Positions 1 to 6,038 are shown, counted from the stretch's first letter. The stretch: DNA of 11,006 nt from Perkinsus olseni (GCA_013115135.1 JABANP010000944.1:1-11006), one strand, 5' to 3'. Notes: a model not told the origin generated them from the letters alone. Translations and numbers: made by a program.

Positions 1-64
1 ATCGTCGCGGAGGCCAAGGGGATTTTACTGTCGCTTACCTGGCTGAGCGTCTTGAGGCTTTGAG
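1..64 (+). other. possible 3' end of an exon cut by the window edge
   Basis: Frame 3 is open from the window edge and reads a plausible peptide (GDFTVAYLAERLEAL). It ends at a good splice donor, AG|GTGAGA, at 64/65, after which the frame meets a stop at once. No partner exon in the right phase could be found before position 274, so its link to the gene that starts there is unproven. No family is recognised. It could also be a chance open stretch. Confidence 0.2.
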
Positions 65-75
65 GTGAGAGAATA

Positions 76-95
76 TCATATTATATGATTCATAT
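76..95. repeat. F-R-F palindromic element 1 (TCATAT)
   Basis: TCATAT, T, ATATGA, T, TCATAT: a hexamer, its reverse complement and the hexamer again, separated by single bases. The outer flanking bases (a75, a96) also complement the inner single bases, so the middle 8 bp is the exact reverse complement of the target octamer. It lies 11 bp after the putative donor at 65. Confidence 0.9.
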
Positions 96-126
96 ATATT
101 TCGGATCCTGCAAGGCGATTCTTATC

Positions 127-146
127 TTATACAGTATAGGTTATGC
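127..146. repeat. decayed F-R-F element (TTATAC)
   Basis: TTATAC, A, GTATAG, G, TTATGC has the same 6-1-6-1-6 geometry as the perfect elements, with one mismatch in the middle unit and one in the last. It could be an older copy with point mutations. With two mismatches the call is weaker. Confidence 0.4.
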
Positions 147-273
147 TGTTTTATGATGGTCATCAGATTCCCTAGTGGCGTCAGTACAAGGAACAGCACT
201 TTGTTGGATGTACCTGATCTCTACAGTGTCTGCGATTCACTTGCAGCGACGATAACACGCCTGAGTAAACTAA

Positions 274-1212
274 GAATACAACTTGGAATTGTCGGTATAT
301 AAGCCTTCAGACCCGCGTGGAGACCTGCTAGGAATCTGCCAGTGGCCCGCTATGGTTTCCCGTCACCCTTATCATGGTATACCCGGTTTTATATGTGCTT
401 GGGTACATAGTGGAAATACTTTCCATCACTTTCTTGTTGAGGTAATATAATCATTAACATACGCTTCTCTCGGATGGGCACTTATCAATCATTCTTCGCT
501 TTTCGTCTCTCTTCCTCAGACTATCTTTGGTTACAATCCTAGCGCTGTGGCGGCACTCAAGAACGGAGACTTAATGATAGCATTTGTGGTGCACAGTAAC
601 CCCAAGAACCTAAGAATCGCCTATGTAACGTCTGCTGAGCTGACAGAGAGTATCAATACTGGGAAAACGCTAAATCCGCTTATAATAGCCGATATAGACC
701 AGGCTGAAGGGTAAGACCAGTGAGAACTGCTCAGCTCGCTTATGGTGCCTCCGTCGTTGCTTAAGGCGCCTTCGACGGCACCAGGTCACCTGGTCCAGGT
801 GCCGTTTCTAGATGTAACAAAATGTAACGGAATAGATCCCATTTTGTTACAATCTTCTAATTCCACTCACTCCGGCGAGACATTGGGTATGTCAAAGTCA
901 CCGTCAAATTGACGGCGTCAATGGCGTATTTATCATTGCTCGACTTTGCTATCCTCGCTGCTCGCTGGTTGGTGGAGAGTTGGTAGGTTCGAGATTGGTG
1001 TCCAATCTGCGATGGCTGTCCGAGAAGACCCTGAGAGTGGGCGAATAATGGTGTACAGCATGAGTGACGACGAGTTTGTAAGAAGCGTCAACGATAACCA
1101 TTTCAAACACTCACAATTCGTACTTTGTCCTTTTCAGTCACCACAGGAAACCTTGCTCACCACTTTTGAGTGGACGCCTATCCGTGAGCCCCGCCTATCC
1201 TCTCCTCCCTGA
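274..1212 (+). CDS. multi-exon gene of unknown function, copy 1 (upstream member of a duplicated pair)
   Basis: No family is recognised; parts look beta-rich (NGDLMIAFVV, LRIAYVTS). Exons that can be placed: one open from 274 to 441, ending GAG|GTAAT; then 520-710, after acceptor CTTCCTCAG, ending GG|GTAAG; a later exon ending at 1077 (TTT|GTAAGA); and a last exon 1138-1212, after acceptor TTTTCAG, with stop TGA. Introns are 78 nt (442-519) and 60 nt (1078-1137). The true start is not identified. Aligned with the copy at about 3690-4228, differences favour third codon positions in frames giving GRFEIGVQS and YGASVVA, which supports coding. Oddities: a 14-nt GT-AG block at 711-724; an F-R-F insertion at 902-921 at or in the third exon; TAA instead of GGA at 757-759; and about 7 extra bases near 970 (TGG-TTGG-TGG) that shift frame relative to copy 2. 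It may be a pseudogene. Confidence 0.5.
711..724 (+). other. 14-nt GT...AG block between two in-phase coding segments (copy 1)
   Basis: Exon sequence reading ADIDQAEG ends GG|GTAAG. If exactly 14 nt (711-724, GTAAG to GAG) are skipped, the frame continues as TAQLAYGASVVA. The same 14-nt block is at 3824-3837 in copy 2, where the frame continues TAQLGYGASVVAGGAFDG. Differences between the copies in this stretch are mostly at third positions. It could be an extremely short intron, an old small insertion, or the beginning of a longer intron whose interior resembles coding sequence. Confidence 0.35.
781..800. repeat. F-R-F palindromic element 2 (CCAGGT)
   Basis: CCAGGT, C, ACCTGG, T, CCAGGT is a perfect 6-1-6-1-6 element whose flanking bases (a780, g801) also complement the inner single bases. 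The corresponding place in copy 2 (about 3893) lacks it, so it was probably gained after the duplication. It sits just after a GGCGCC-TTCGAC stretch shared by the two copies. Confidence 0.9.
902..921. repeat. F-R-F palindromic element 3 (CGTCAA)
   Basis: CGTCAA, A, TTGACG, G, CGTCAA is perfect, and both flanking bases fit the octamer rule. It lies at or just inside the third exon of copy 1; copy 2 has no equivalent. Because it adds 14 bp it would shift the frame if exonic. Confidence 0.9.
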
Positions 1213-1252
1213 TCATAACGCCCTCAGCGCCGGCGGCTTCCTTGGTTTGGCT

Positions 1253-1315
1253 TCTCAGTCTGATCGCTACGACGTTGCAGTTGTTCATAACAGCTTTGCT
1301 TTGGCCAGACGATAA
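1253..1315 (+). other. conserved open segment downstream of copy 1, ending in a shared stop position
   Basis: The frame reads SQSDRYDVAVVHNS and stops with TAA at 1313-1315. In copy 2 the matching frame (4270-4332) reads SQSDRYEVAVVRNS and stops with TGA at the same codon position. This could be a further C-terminal exon or simply a well-conserved 3' flank. No phase-compatible splice joining it to the exon ending at 1212 was found. Confidence 0.3.
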
Positions 1316-1453
1316 GCCAGCATGGGTTTTGTATTATCAGTGGCAAACACATGTTGTATGCAATCTCGACCTGATCGAGCATCTTTTCGCGTCTTCTCAT
1401 TTTCTCATCGCCACAGCCACTCAGAGCGGGTCGCTTGATGCGACATTTACTCC

Positions 1454-1470
1454 GTAGCAGTCAGTGCTAC
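1454..1470. repeat. small hairpin shared by both gene copies
   Basis: GTAGCA and TGCTAC pair around a 5-nt loop (GTCAG). The identical 17 bp occurs at 4465-4481 in the 3' flank of copy 2, so it predates the duplication, unlike the F-R-F insertions. It could be a transcript-end structure, but nothing shows a function. Confidence 0.5.
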
Positions 1471-1661
1471 ACATTTGGCCGAGGACTGTTGTTGAGTTCA
1501 CTTTGGCAGCCGGTCCACTCCCCGTACATCAACAGATAGTAACGCATTAGTCTTCTAACCCAGTGATAGCCCCGATCAGCGAGGCCCACTCTTAGCTGCC
1601 ATTGTACTAATGTCTTGCGCTTGATCCACAGAACAGTGGGGCGGCTCCGCTGCGCTGTGGG

Positions 1662-1681
1662 TCAGTGACACTGACTTAGTG
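1662..1681. repeat. decayed F-R-F element (TCAGTG)
   Basis: TCAGTG, A, CACTGA, C, TTAGTG: the first two units match perfectly (7-bp arms with a 1-nt loop including the next base), and the third differs by one base. Confidence 0.65.
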
Positions 1682-1700
1682 TAACTTCGCTCGAGATTCT

Positions 1701-1720
1701 TCTCACGGTGAGGATCTCGC
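1701..1720. repeat. decayed F-R-F element (TCTCAC)
   Basis: TCTCAC, G, GTGAGG, A, TCTCGC has the right spacing with one mismatch in the middle unit and one in the last. It is nested inside an outer CGAGAT/ATCTCG pairing. Confidence 0.4.
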
Positions 1721-1906
1721 CAAAAAGATGAACACAAAACCGTTCTCCATCCTGAGTCATGATTCCTCGGCGGGCTGGCGCCACCCTGGCTCAGTGCGGC
1801 ACAGCCGTTTGTCACGACGGAAGGTGAACGTCAGCCGGGCCACCCAGACTACATGAACAGAGTTGGCGCACTGCTCTCTTCATATTGATACGTGTTTACG
1901 TGAAGA

Positions 1907-1926
1907 ACGTATAATACGTGACGTAT
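1907..1926. repeat. F-R-F palindromic element 4 (ACGTAT)
   Basis: ACGTAT, A, ATACGT, G, ACGTAT is a perfect 6-1-6-1-6 element in AT-rich non-coding sequence. The 3' flanking base fits the oct-mer rule; the 5' one does not. Confidence 0.9.
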
Positions 1927-2026
1927 TAATGATGCGGCGTAATATTTTTCGATTTGGCGTTATACCTACGGTAGAATCATTATTGTTCTACGAGGTGGAG
2001 TGCATCAAGTATATTTGATTGCTTCA

Positions 2027-2046
2027 AGATGGTCCATATTATGTGG
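2027..2046. repeat. decayed F-R-F element (ATATGG-like)
   Basis: AGATGG, T, CCATAT, T, ATGTGG: the middle unit is intact and each outer unit differs by one base from ATATGG. A perfect element with the same hexamer is at 3296-3315, so the pair might be one old and one young event or a copied element. Confidence 0.45.
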
Positions 2047-2049
2047 AAT

Positions 2050-2440
2050 GTACAGAAGGATCAGAGAAAGCATTTTCAAAGTTTCCTCGGCTTCACGGCC
2101 GGTAATTCACCTCAGGGCGAATAAATCAACTCTACTCAGTAGAGTTGCCAGTCTGGCAACTACGGCCCAGTCTGGGCCCGCGCGCATGTCAGCGATCCAG
2201 AATGAACTTCTGCGGGACCTTCCAAGACTCTACGGAGCTTCCAAGACGCCGCATCGTATACTTGCGAGCTTGCACTGCGAGAATAGCCAGTAGTTCGACT
2301 CACACTTACGAGCTTCACCTTGTCTTAAGAATAATCTGGTGCTTGGCGTTGATTGAACCAGCTGGATAGTTGCTTGCTGCAGCCATGCTGCTGTAGTAGT
2401 TGGCATATGGGAGTTTTACAAGCACCGCGCTTCAAGTACG
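2050..2440. other. gene-poor stretch with a hairpin chain
   Basis: Apart from the hairpin chain at 2127-2178 nothing specific is visible. Two overlapping plus-strand open frames (2000-2293 and 2145-2369) read through the palindromes in different frames and show no domain, signal peptide or conserved partner elsewhere in the window. Confidence 0.45.
2127..2178. repeat. chain of three adjacent single-base-loop hairpins
   Basis: Three perfect inverted repeats, each with a single-base loop, are packed into 52 bp: arms of 10 bp (2127-2136/2138-2147, loop C), 9 bp (2143-2151/2153-2161, loop T) and 7 bp (2164-2170/2172-2178, loop T). The first two overlap, so CAACT, its complement AGTTG and CAACT occur in F-R-F order, with short palindromes (CTACTCAGTAG, CCAGTCTGG) as spacers. 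This looks like a nested version of the simple 20-bp element. Confidence 0.85.
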
Positions 2441-2446
2441 TGCTGT

Positions 2447-2466
2447 CAATTAACAATTGGCAATCA
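2447..2466. repeat. possible decayed F-R-F element (CAATTA)
   Basis: CAATTA, A, CAATTG, G, CAATCA has the spacing of the other elements with a mismatch per unit. Low sequence complexity makes chance similarity a real alternative. Confidence 0.25.
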
Positions 2467-2469
2467 ACA

Positions 2470-2840
2470 GTTGTCGATCAATGGCTAGGTACTGAGTAGC
2501 CTGCGATGGCTTGCACTTACAATAGGTGAGTGTCCAGCCGAAAACACATAGGCTGCAGATAGGCGTTTTTAGTGACTCGGGAACCTCCCCTCCTCCGATC
2601 TTGGTCAAACCTCTGATACTAACAGTGGGCTTGTAGCCATCGGTGTCTTCCAGTCGATGGAACCTCAGCACCTCGCTTGATAGATATTCTTACCTTGCTC
2701 AAAGCTAGGAGTGAAAGGATGCTCCATCAGGTTGCAGTGCTTCAGTAATCGAACTTCAATTCGAAACGAGATTCGCGAGATTAATTCAAACGTGCTCCAA
2801 GTGTACTACCATGGCCGGCACTCCAGAAACAAGATGAAGC
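2470..2840. other. stretch without a supportable gene
   Basis: A minus-strand open frame (2671-2450) covers part of it but has no recognisable motif. No long repeat, RNA gene or clear splice pair is visible. Confidence 0.4.
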
Positions 2841-2853
2841 GAGTGAGAGACGT

Positions 2854-2870
2854 GACTGAGCCGCTCAGTC
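2854..2870. repeat. perfect hairpin, 8-bp arms, 1-nt loop
   Basis: GACTGAGC, C, GCTCAGTC. It has the same single-base-loop form as the first half of an F-R-F element, but the third unit is absent or destroyed. Confidence 0.75.
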
Positions 2871-3000
2871 AGCGCTGCGCTAAATAGTCCACTGGAATCT
2901 TCAGCGAGTGATGGAGACTTATTCACATCACTCATCCTAAGCACGGATGTGTTCCAAGTCACTGAGGATGAGGATGTGGCTGCTGTCTCAGTGATTCAAT

Positions 3001-3020
3001 CCGGGAGTCCCGGACCGGGA
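3001..3020. repeat. F-R-F palindromic element 5 (CCGGGA)
   Basis: CCGGGA, G, TCCCGG, A, CCGGGA is perfect, and both flanking bases fit the octamer rule. It is the most GC-rich member, showing that the architecture does not depend on base composition. Confidence 0.9.
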
Positions 3021-3150
3021 CAGGAGACTGACCTGAGAATTTCTCGCAAGGCTTCTGAGGCTAAGTTCTGACAACATAATGGCCGTCTAGGTTCATCAAT
3101 GCATTCGCTTGCTGTTGTACCGTGATTGAGGCGGAAATAAACCGCCGACA

Positions 3151-3224
3151 CAGCAATCTTCCACTGTAAAACAGTTTTACAGTGGAAGATTGCTGTTCGC
3201 TGAGTTTTACTAAAACTCAGCGAA
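3151..3224. repeat. composite double palindrome built on TAAAAC
   Basis: Two perfect single-base-loop hairpins abut exactly: 22-bp arms (3151-3172/3174-3195, loop A3173) and 14-bp arms (3196-3209/3211-3224, loop C3210). TAAAAC is at 3167-3172 and again at 3211-3216; its complement GTTTTA is at 3174-3179 and 3204-3209. Between the two GTTTTA copies lie the reverse complement of the upstream flank (16 bp) followed by that of the downstream flank (8 bp). The whole 74 bp can be explained as a target reading ...CACTG-TAAAAC-TCAGC... copied back and forth. Confidence 0.9.
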
Positions 3225-3295
3225 GCATGCCTGTGGCAGACAGCATCCACGCCTTCAGCCCAAAGCTGATCGTTGTGGTGCAATTGAAATGACCG

Positions 3296-3315
3296 ATATG
3301 GTCCATATAATATGG
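3296..3315. repeat. F-R-F palindromic element 6 (ATATGG)
   Basis: ATATGG, T, CCATAT, A, ATATGG is a perfect 6-1-6-1-6 element. Neither flanking base fits the octamer rule, which may reflect later point changes. Confidence 0.9.
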
Positions 3316-3319
3316 GGCC

Positions 3320-3355
3320 GTAACTCGGAGGTTACCTTCGGAGTTACTAACTCCG
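3320..3355. repeat. composite palindrome built on TAACTC
   Basis: TAACTC (3321-3326), G, a one-base-expanded complement GAGGTTA, C, a short filler, then GAGTTA (3341-3346), C, TAACTC (3348-3353). The right half is a perfect hairpin with 8-bp arms and a 1-nt loop (3339-3346/3348-3355). The order forward-reverse-reverse-forward repeats that of the 3151-3224 composite. Confidence 0.7.
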
Positions 3356-3690
3356 TTATGCCGTGGATAGGCGGTCATTGCCTTACCATTGGCAGGCTGT
3401 TACTGTGCTCGACAGGGTGTCTACTGGCAGATGACTGCTGCTGCTGCTCTCGCTATCTTAACCAGACAATGCTGGGGCATTTTTTGAGATCTGGTTGTCT
3501 GAGGGAACTTGGCTGTGACTCACAGTCAACTTGACAGTCAATCAGTCAATCTGGCCGAGATTGAATGATTGTTATCGCGGTAAAAAAACGCGTATAACAC
3601 AACGCGTTGCGGCGGCTCGCACCTATTCTTCTACTGCCGAGTCCGTCATTAGCTCAAACACAGCCCAGCGCACTCGCGTGACTTGAAAAA
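3356..3690. other. stretch upstream of gene copy 2, no supportable gene
   Basis: It contains a CTG run (3437-3448), a 6-bp-arm single-base-loop hairpin (3513-3525) and the 5-mer element at 3525-3541. The plus-strand open frame 3289-3534 crosses three palindromic structures and shows no domain. Confidence 0.45.
3525..3541. repeat. pentamer version of the F-R-F element (GTCAA)
   Basis: GTCAA, C, TTGAC, A, GTCAA has the same architecture with 5-bp units. It directly follows the hairpin CTGTGA, C, TCACAG at 3513-3525. Confidence 0.6.
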
Positions 3691-3775
3691 ACGAGAATCG
3701 GTAAACTAAGAATCACTTATTTGACGTCTGATCAGCTGCAAGAGGGTATTGATAATGAGTACAAAAGAATAAGTC

Positions 3776-3795
3776 CAACTAATAGTTGGCAACTA
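3776..3795. repeat. F-R-F palindromic element 7 (CAACTA), inside an exon
   Basis: CAACTA, A, TAGTTG, G, CAACTA is perfect, and both flanks fit the octamer rule. Copy 1 has no insertion here: its codons run AAT CCG CTT ATA ATA GCC. Removing exactly 14 bp from copy 2 gives AGT CCA ACT ATT ATA GCC in the same frame. This is direct evidence that the element is an insertion of 14 bp. Confidence 0.95.
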
Positions 3796-3823
3796 TTATA
3801 GCCGATATAGATCAGGCTGATGG

Positions 3824-3837
3824 GTAAGGCCGGTAAG
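3824..3837 (+). other. 14-nt GT...AG block, copy 2 counterpart of 711-724
   Basis: GTAAGGCCGGTAAG lies between GG (end of ADIDQADG) and AACTGCTCAG, where skipping it keeps the frame. It contains the repeat GGTAAG-GCC-GGTAAG if the preceding G is counted. Its length and end bases match copy 1, so the block predates the duplication. Confidence 0.35.
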
Positions 3838-4269
3838 AACTGCTCAGCTTGGGTATGGTGCGTCTGTCGTCGCTGGAGGCGCCTTCGACGGCGCCCCCTC
3901 AGATCAGCCGCGGAGATGAAATTCCTCTTACCGAGTAGAACTTAATCCGTTGTCCGTGAGTGAGGTCGGATCCAATCGCTTCATTTCGCTATTCTCGCTG
4001 ATAGATGGTGTGTTGGTAGATTCGAAATTGGTGTCCAATCTGGGTTGGCTGTCCGAGAAGACCCTAGAAGTGGACAGATATTCGTCTACAGCATGAGTGA
4101 CGACTCGTTTGTAAGAAGCGTCAGCGATGATCATTGTCGAACACTCACAACTTTTACTTCCTACTTCTCAGGCACCAGAGAAAACCTTGCTCACCACCTT
4201 TGAGTGGAGGCCCAGCAGAAATCGTTAGCCATAGATATGACCGACGTTATACCGTCATCGTCGATCGTG

Positions 4270-4332
4270 TCTCAGTCTGATCGCTACGAAGTTGCAGTTG
4301 TCCGTAACAGCCATCCATTGGCCGATCGATGA
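4270..4332 (+). other. conserved open segment downstream of copy 2
   Basis: It reads SQSDRYEVAVVRNS and ends with TGA, at the same codon position as the TAA in the copy 1 segment. Exon status is unproven. Confidence 0.3.
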
Positions 4333-4464
4333 GCCTATGGGTTTTTTATTACCCACAGCATTTACACGTTGTACGCAATCTCGACTTGATCGAACATCTT
4401 TTCGCCTTTTCTCATTTTTCATCATCACAACCGCGGGTCGCTTGATGTGACATTCATCGTCTCC

Positions 4465-4481
4465 GTAGCAGTCAGTGCTAC
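4465..4481. repeat. small hairpin shared with copy 1
   Basis: It is identical to 1454-1470 (GTAGCA, 5-nt loop, TGCTAC). It marks the conserved 3' flank of the duplication, which remains alignable to about 4525. Confidence 0.5.
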
Positions 4482-4529
4482 ACTTTTGCCTAAACGCAGT
4501 TGTTGAGTTTACTTTGCCAGTCGGCATGC

Positions 4530-4870
4530 TTCCCTACCCGTCATTCGACCAAGTCCGCAAAGTACACGATGCTTACGGTTAGGTCTCAGCCTTCCTGAAC
4601 AGCGCGGCGGTTCGGAGATTCTTTGGTATTCATTCCGCTCGGCAAGATCCTGCGTGGGATGTAAACCTCGGGGGGCTCAACAGGTGTTTTCCACCTACTA
4701 AAGCAATGCCTAAAAGCATCATAGCTGTCGGAGGTCTGATAGCTCATTCTCTTACAGTGGGCTTATAAACTGAGTTGTCACCAACCATGCAACTAGCACC
4801 AATTCTTGCCTGATGCATTGGATGACGGACTGCGGGTTGGTCCATGTCGCTTGAAGCGCGCTAGCAGCCA
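4530..4870. other. intergenic stretch, nothing supportable
   Basis: Similarity to copy 1 ends near 4525. No long open frame, RNA gene or perfect short-loop palindrome is seen; there is only a 5-bp-arm hairpin near 4682-4696. Confidence 0.45.
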
Positions 4871-4883
4871 TCTAGTCAGATAC

Positions 4884-4903
4884 TCGTCCTGGACGAGTCG
4901 TCC
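4884..4903. repeat. F-R-F palindromic element 8 (TCGTCC)
   Basis: TCGTCC, T, GGACGA, G, TCGTCC is perfect. The 5' flanking base fits the octamer rule, the 3' one does not. A further TCGTCC follows at 4912-4917. Confidence 0.9.
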
Positions 4904-5050
4904 TGGATAGTCGTCCATGCTGGTAACAGGGACTCGATGTGCAACTGGATAGGCAATCTAGCACGAATTGAGAAACTCCATTGGAAGGGAGCCGCTGGCT
5001 TCCGAGCAGCTGTGCCTGGTGATTACGGGTTGCCGACAGCACCGTGTTGC

Positions 5051-5070
5051 TTACAAGTTGTAAGTTACAA
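5051..5070. repeat. F-R-F palindromic element 9 (TTACAA)
   Basis: TTACAA, G, TTGTAA, G, TTACAA is perfect, with both flanks fitting the octamer rule. It supplies the stop codon that ends the minus-strand candidate frame described at 4872-5403. Confidence 0.9.
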
Positions 5071-5161
5071 CATTTGTAGCGACCAGTTGCCGAATGGAAA
5101 GGCCATCGGGAATCTGAAAAGTTATACTCTCACAGCCTTTGGCGGCCAACTTGTTTTTTAT

Positions 5162-5181
5162 CAGAGTTACTCTGACAGGGT
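5162..5181. repeat. decayed F-R-F element (CAGAGT)
   Basis: CAGAGT, T, ACTCTG, A, CAGGGT: the hairpin half is perfect (7-bp arms including the next bases), and the third unit differs by one base. Confidence 0.65.
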
Positions 5182-5403
5182 AGTCCCTTATCCCTTTGCA
5201 GCTGCAGATCGAGGCCTTCAACTCTCTTTCGTACTTAGGTGAAAGGTGCAGGGTACAGTGTGGCGGTGGATGCCCCACAGGGAGCTCAGAGAATGCTTGA
5301 TGATTTCCTCAACCACAAGCTTTAACTGCGGGGCCTCACTCTGAGTTGCGATATCTGAGAGCATTTGGTGGTTGTCGAGTTCAGCGTCGGTTCCGTGCAC
5401 CAC

Positions 5404-5815
5404 AACTGTACTATCCGTTCGACGTAGATCTCTCGAATAGGGATCGGTCGGCTGTAACTCCTAAATTTGAAGTTGGAGTATCATGGAGAGTGTTGTCATC
5501 CGGGCTGGGTGTCGCGTTACTTCAGCATTCAGCTTGGGAGCAAGGATATTACCCACGCTGATACGTTGATGCGCAAATTATCCGAGTTGGCTCATGACAT
5601 GGTGGTTGAAGCCGTGCATGAATTACAGTAGATGATCCTTCTAAATTGAGCAGAGAGCATCTCAACCATAGAGTTTGGAAATCCCAAGGGTTTATGAACA
5701 TACCAGATCTTACAAACGATTTCGCAAACCCTCTCCATCATCGGAAGCTGTAGTTGCCCTCATAGAAGGAGGTCTCGCGTGCTGCCTCGCCAGGGTGGCT
5801 ATTCTGGACAAGATG
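5404..5815. other. stretch open in several frames on both strands, gene not resolved
   Basis: Plus-strand candidates: a helix-like segment ending at 5628 (DTLMRKLSELAHDMVVEAVH). It could be spliced by a 44-nt intron (donor CA|GTAGAT, acceptor CATAG) to a segment reading NIPDLTNDFANPLHHRKL. Another plus frame (about 5673-5828) reads SSEAVVALIEGGLACCLARV. Minus-strand candidates: a frame reading VGNILAPKLNAE, then a 60-nt intron ending TTTAG, joining the 5403-4872 candidate; another minus frame reads GEAARETSFYEGNYSF. These exclude one another, and without homology no choice is justified. Confidence 0.3.
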
Positions 5816-5942
5816 AAAAGCGTCACCTAAATTCACCCATAACAACGATGAACCCTCTCCCCAATAACATTTGTAAAGCATGCGCAGGGGCGCCGACAGG
5901 TCGTTACATATATCACAATTGAAGTGGTGAGTGTAATTAGCC

Positions 5943-5962
5943 CTGTAAGTTACAGGCTGTAA
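5943..5962. repeat. F-R-F palindromic element 10 (CTGTAA)
   Basis: CTGTAA, G, TTACAG, G, CTGTAA is perfect, and both flanks fit the octamer rule. It is in non-coding sequence. Confidence 0.9.
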
Positions 5963-6018
5963 CTCCTGATGACTTCCAAATACATGCCTTTTTCACTACG
6001 ATGTGACTGAAGCAATAA

Positions 6019-6038
6019 CATTACAGAAATGTCATTAC
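6019..6038. repeat. decayed F-R-F element (CATTAC)
   Basis: CATTAC, A, GAAATG, T, CATTAC: both outer units are identical and the middle unit has one mismatch to GTAATG. Confidence 0.6.

Larger units (their letters stand above)
1516..1995. other. intergenic stretch without a supportable gene
   Basis: Similarity to the second gene copy fades at about 1515. The stretch holds two decayed F-R-F elements (1662-1681, 1701-1720) and one perfect one (1907-1926). The one longer minus-strand open frame (1815-1576) has no recognisable features and runs across the decayed palindromes. Confidence 0.5.
3690..4228 (+). pseudogene. copy 2 of the duplicated unknown gene, 5'-truncated and broken
   Basis: From about 3691 the sequence matches copy 1 (LRI-YLTS, then ADIDQADG ending GG|GTAAG at 3823). 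Further matching parts are YGASVVAGGAFDG (about 3857-3895), FAILADRWCVGRFEIG, and the exon ending TTT|GTAAGA at 4110. A 61-nt intron (4111-4171) precedes the last exon 4172-4228 (TLLTTFEW, stop TAG). The upstream exons of copy 1 (274-441 and the first part of 520-710) have no counterpart, and a stop lies just upstream in frame. Within the exon, a 14-bp F-R-F insertion (3782-3795) puts TAG in frame. The frame reading through YGASVVAGGAFDG ends at TGA before the next conserved segment. It is most likely a decayed tandem duplicate, unless the 14-bp insertion is removed or bypassed. Confidence 0.55.
4872..5403 (-). other. unresolved minus-strand coding candidate interrupted by F-R-F elements
   Basis: A minus-strand frame from 5403 reads peptides such as APQLKLVVEEIIKHSLSSLW. 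A 48-nt intron (GTACGA to AAG) could join it to a frame reading LIKNKLAAKGCESITFQIPD. That frame stops at 5053-5051, inside the element at 5051-5070. If that element's 14 bp are ignored the frame stays open about 60 more codons, to TAG at 4874-4872. A decayed element (5162-5181) also lies inside. The plus strand is open here too (4937-5242, ending near a GTGAAA donor), so the strand cannot be decided by eye. No family is recognised. Confidence 0.25.

Noticed and set aside
1078..1137. Reading through 1078-1137 as coding in copy 1 (length divisible by three, no stop)
   Set aside because: Copy 2 has 61 nt here, which breaks the frame. Both copies have a GTAAGA donor and a pyrimidine-rich tract before CAG, and divergence is intron-like.
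1576..1815. Minus-strand open frame of 79 codons
   Set aside because: No domain, and it overlaps two decayed F-R-F elements; likely chance.
2127..3224. Rho-independent terminators or tRNA genes at the hairpins
   Set aside because: There are no T runs after the stems in a consistent orientation, no cloverleaf, and single-base loops are sterically unlike RNA terminator loops.
3289..3534. Plus-strand open frame of 81 codons
   Set aside because: Crosses three palindromic structures and a CTG run, with no domain, conserved partner or splice support.
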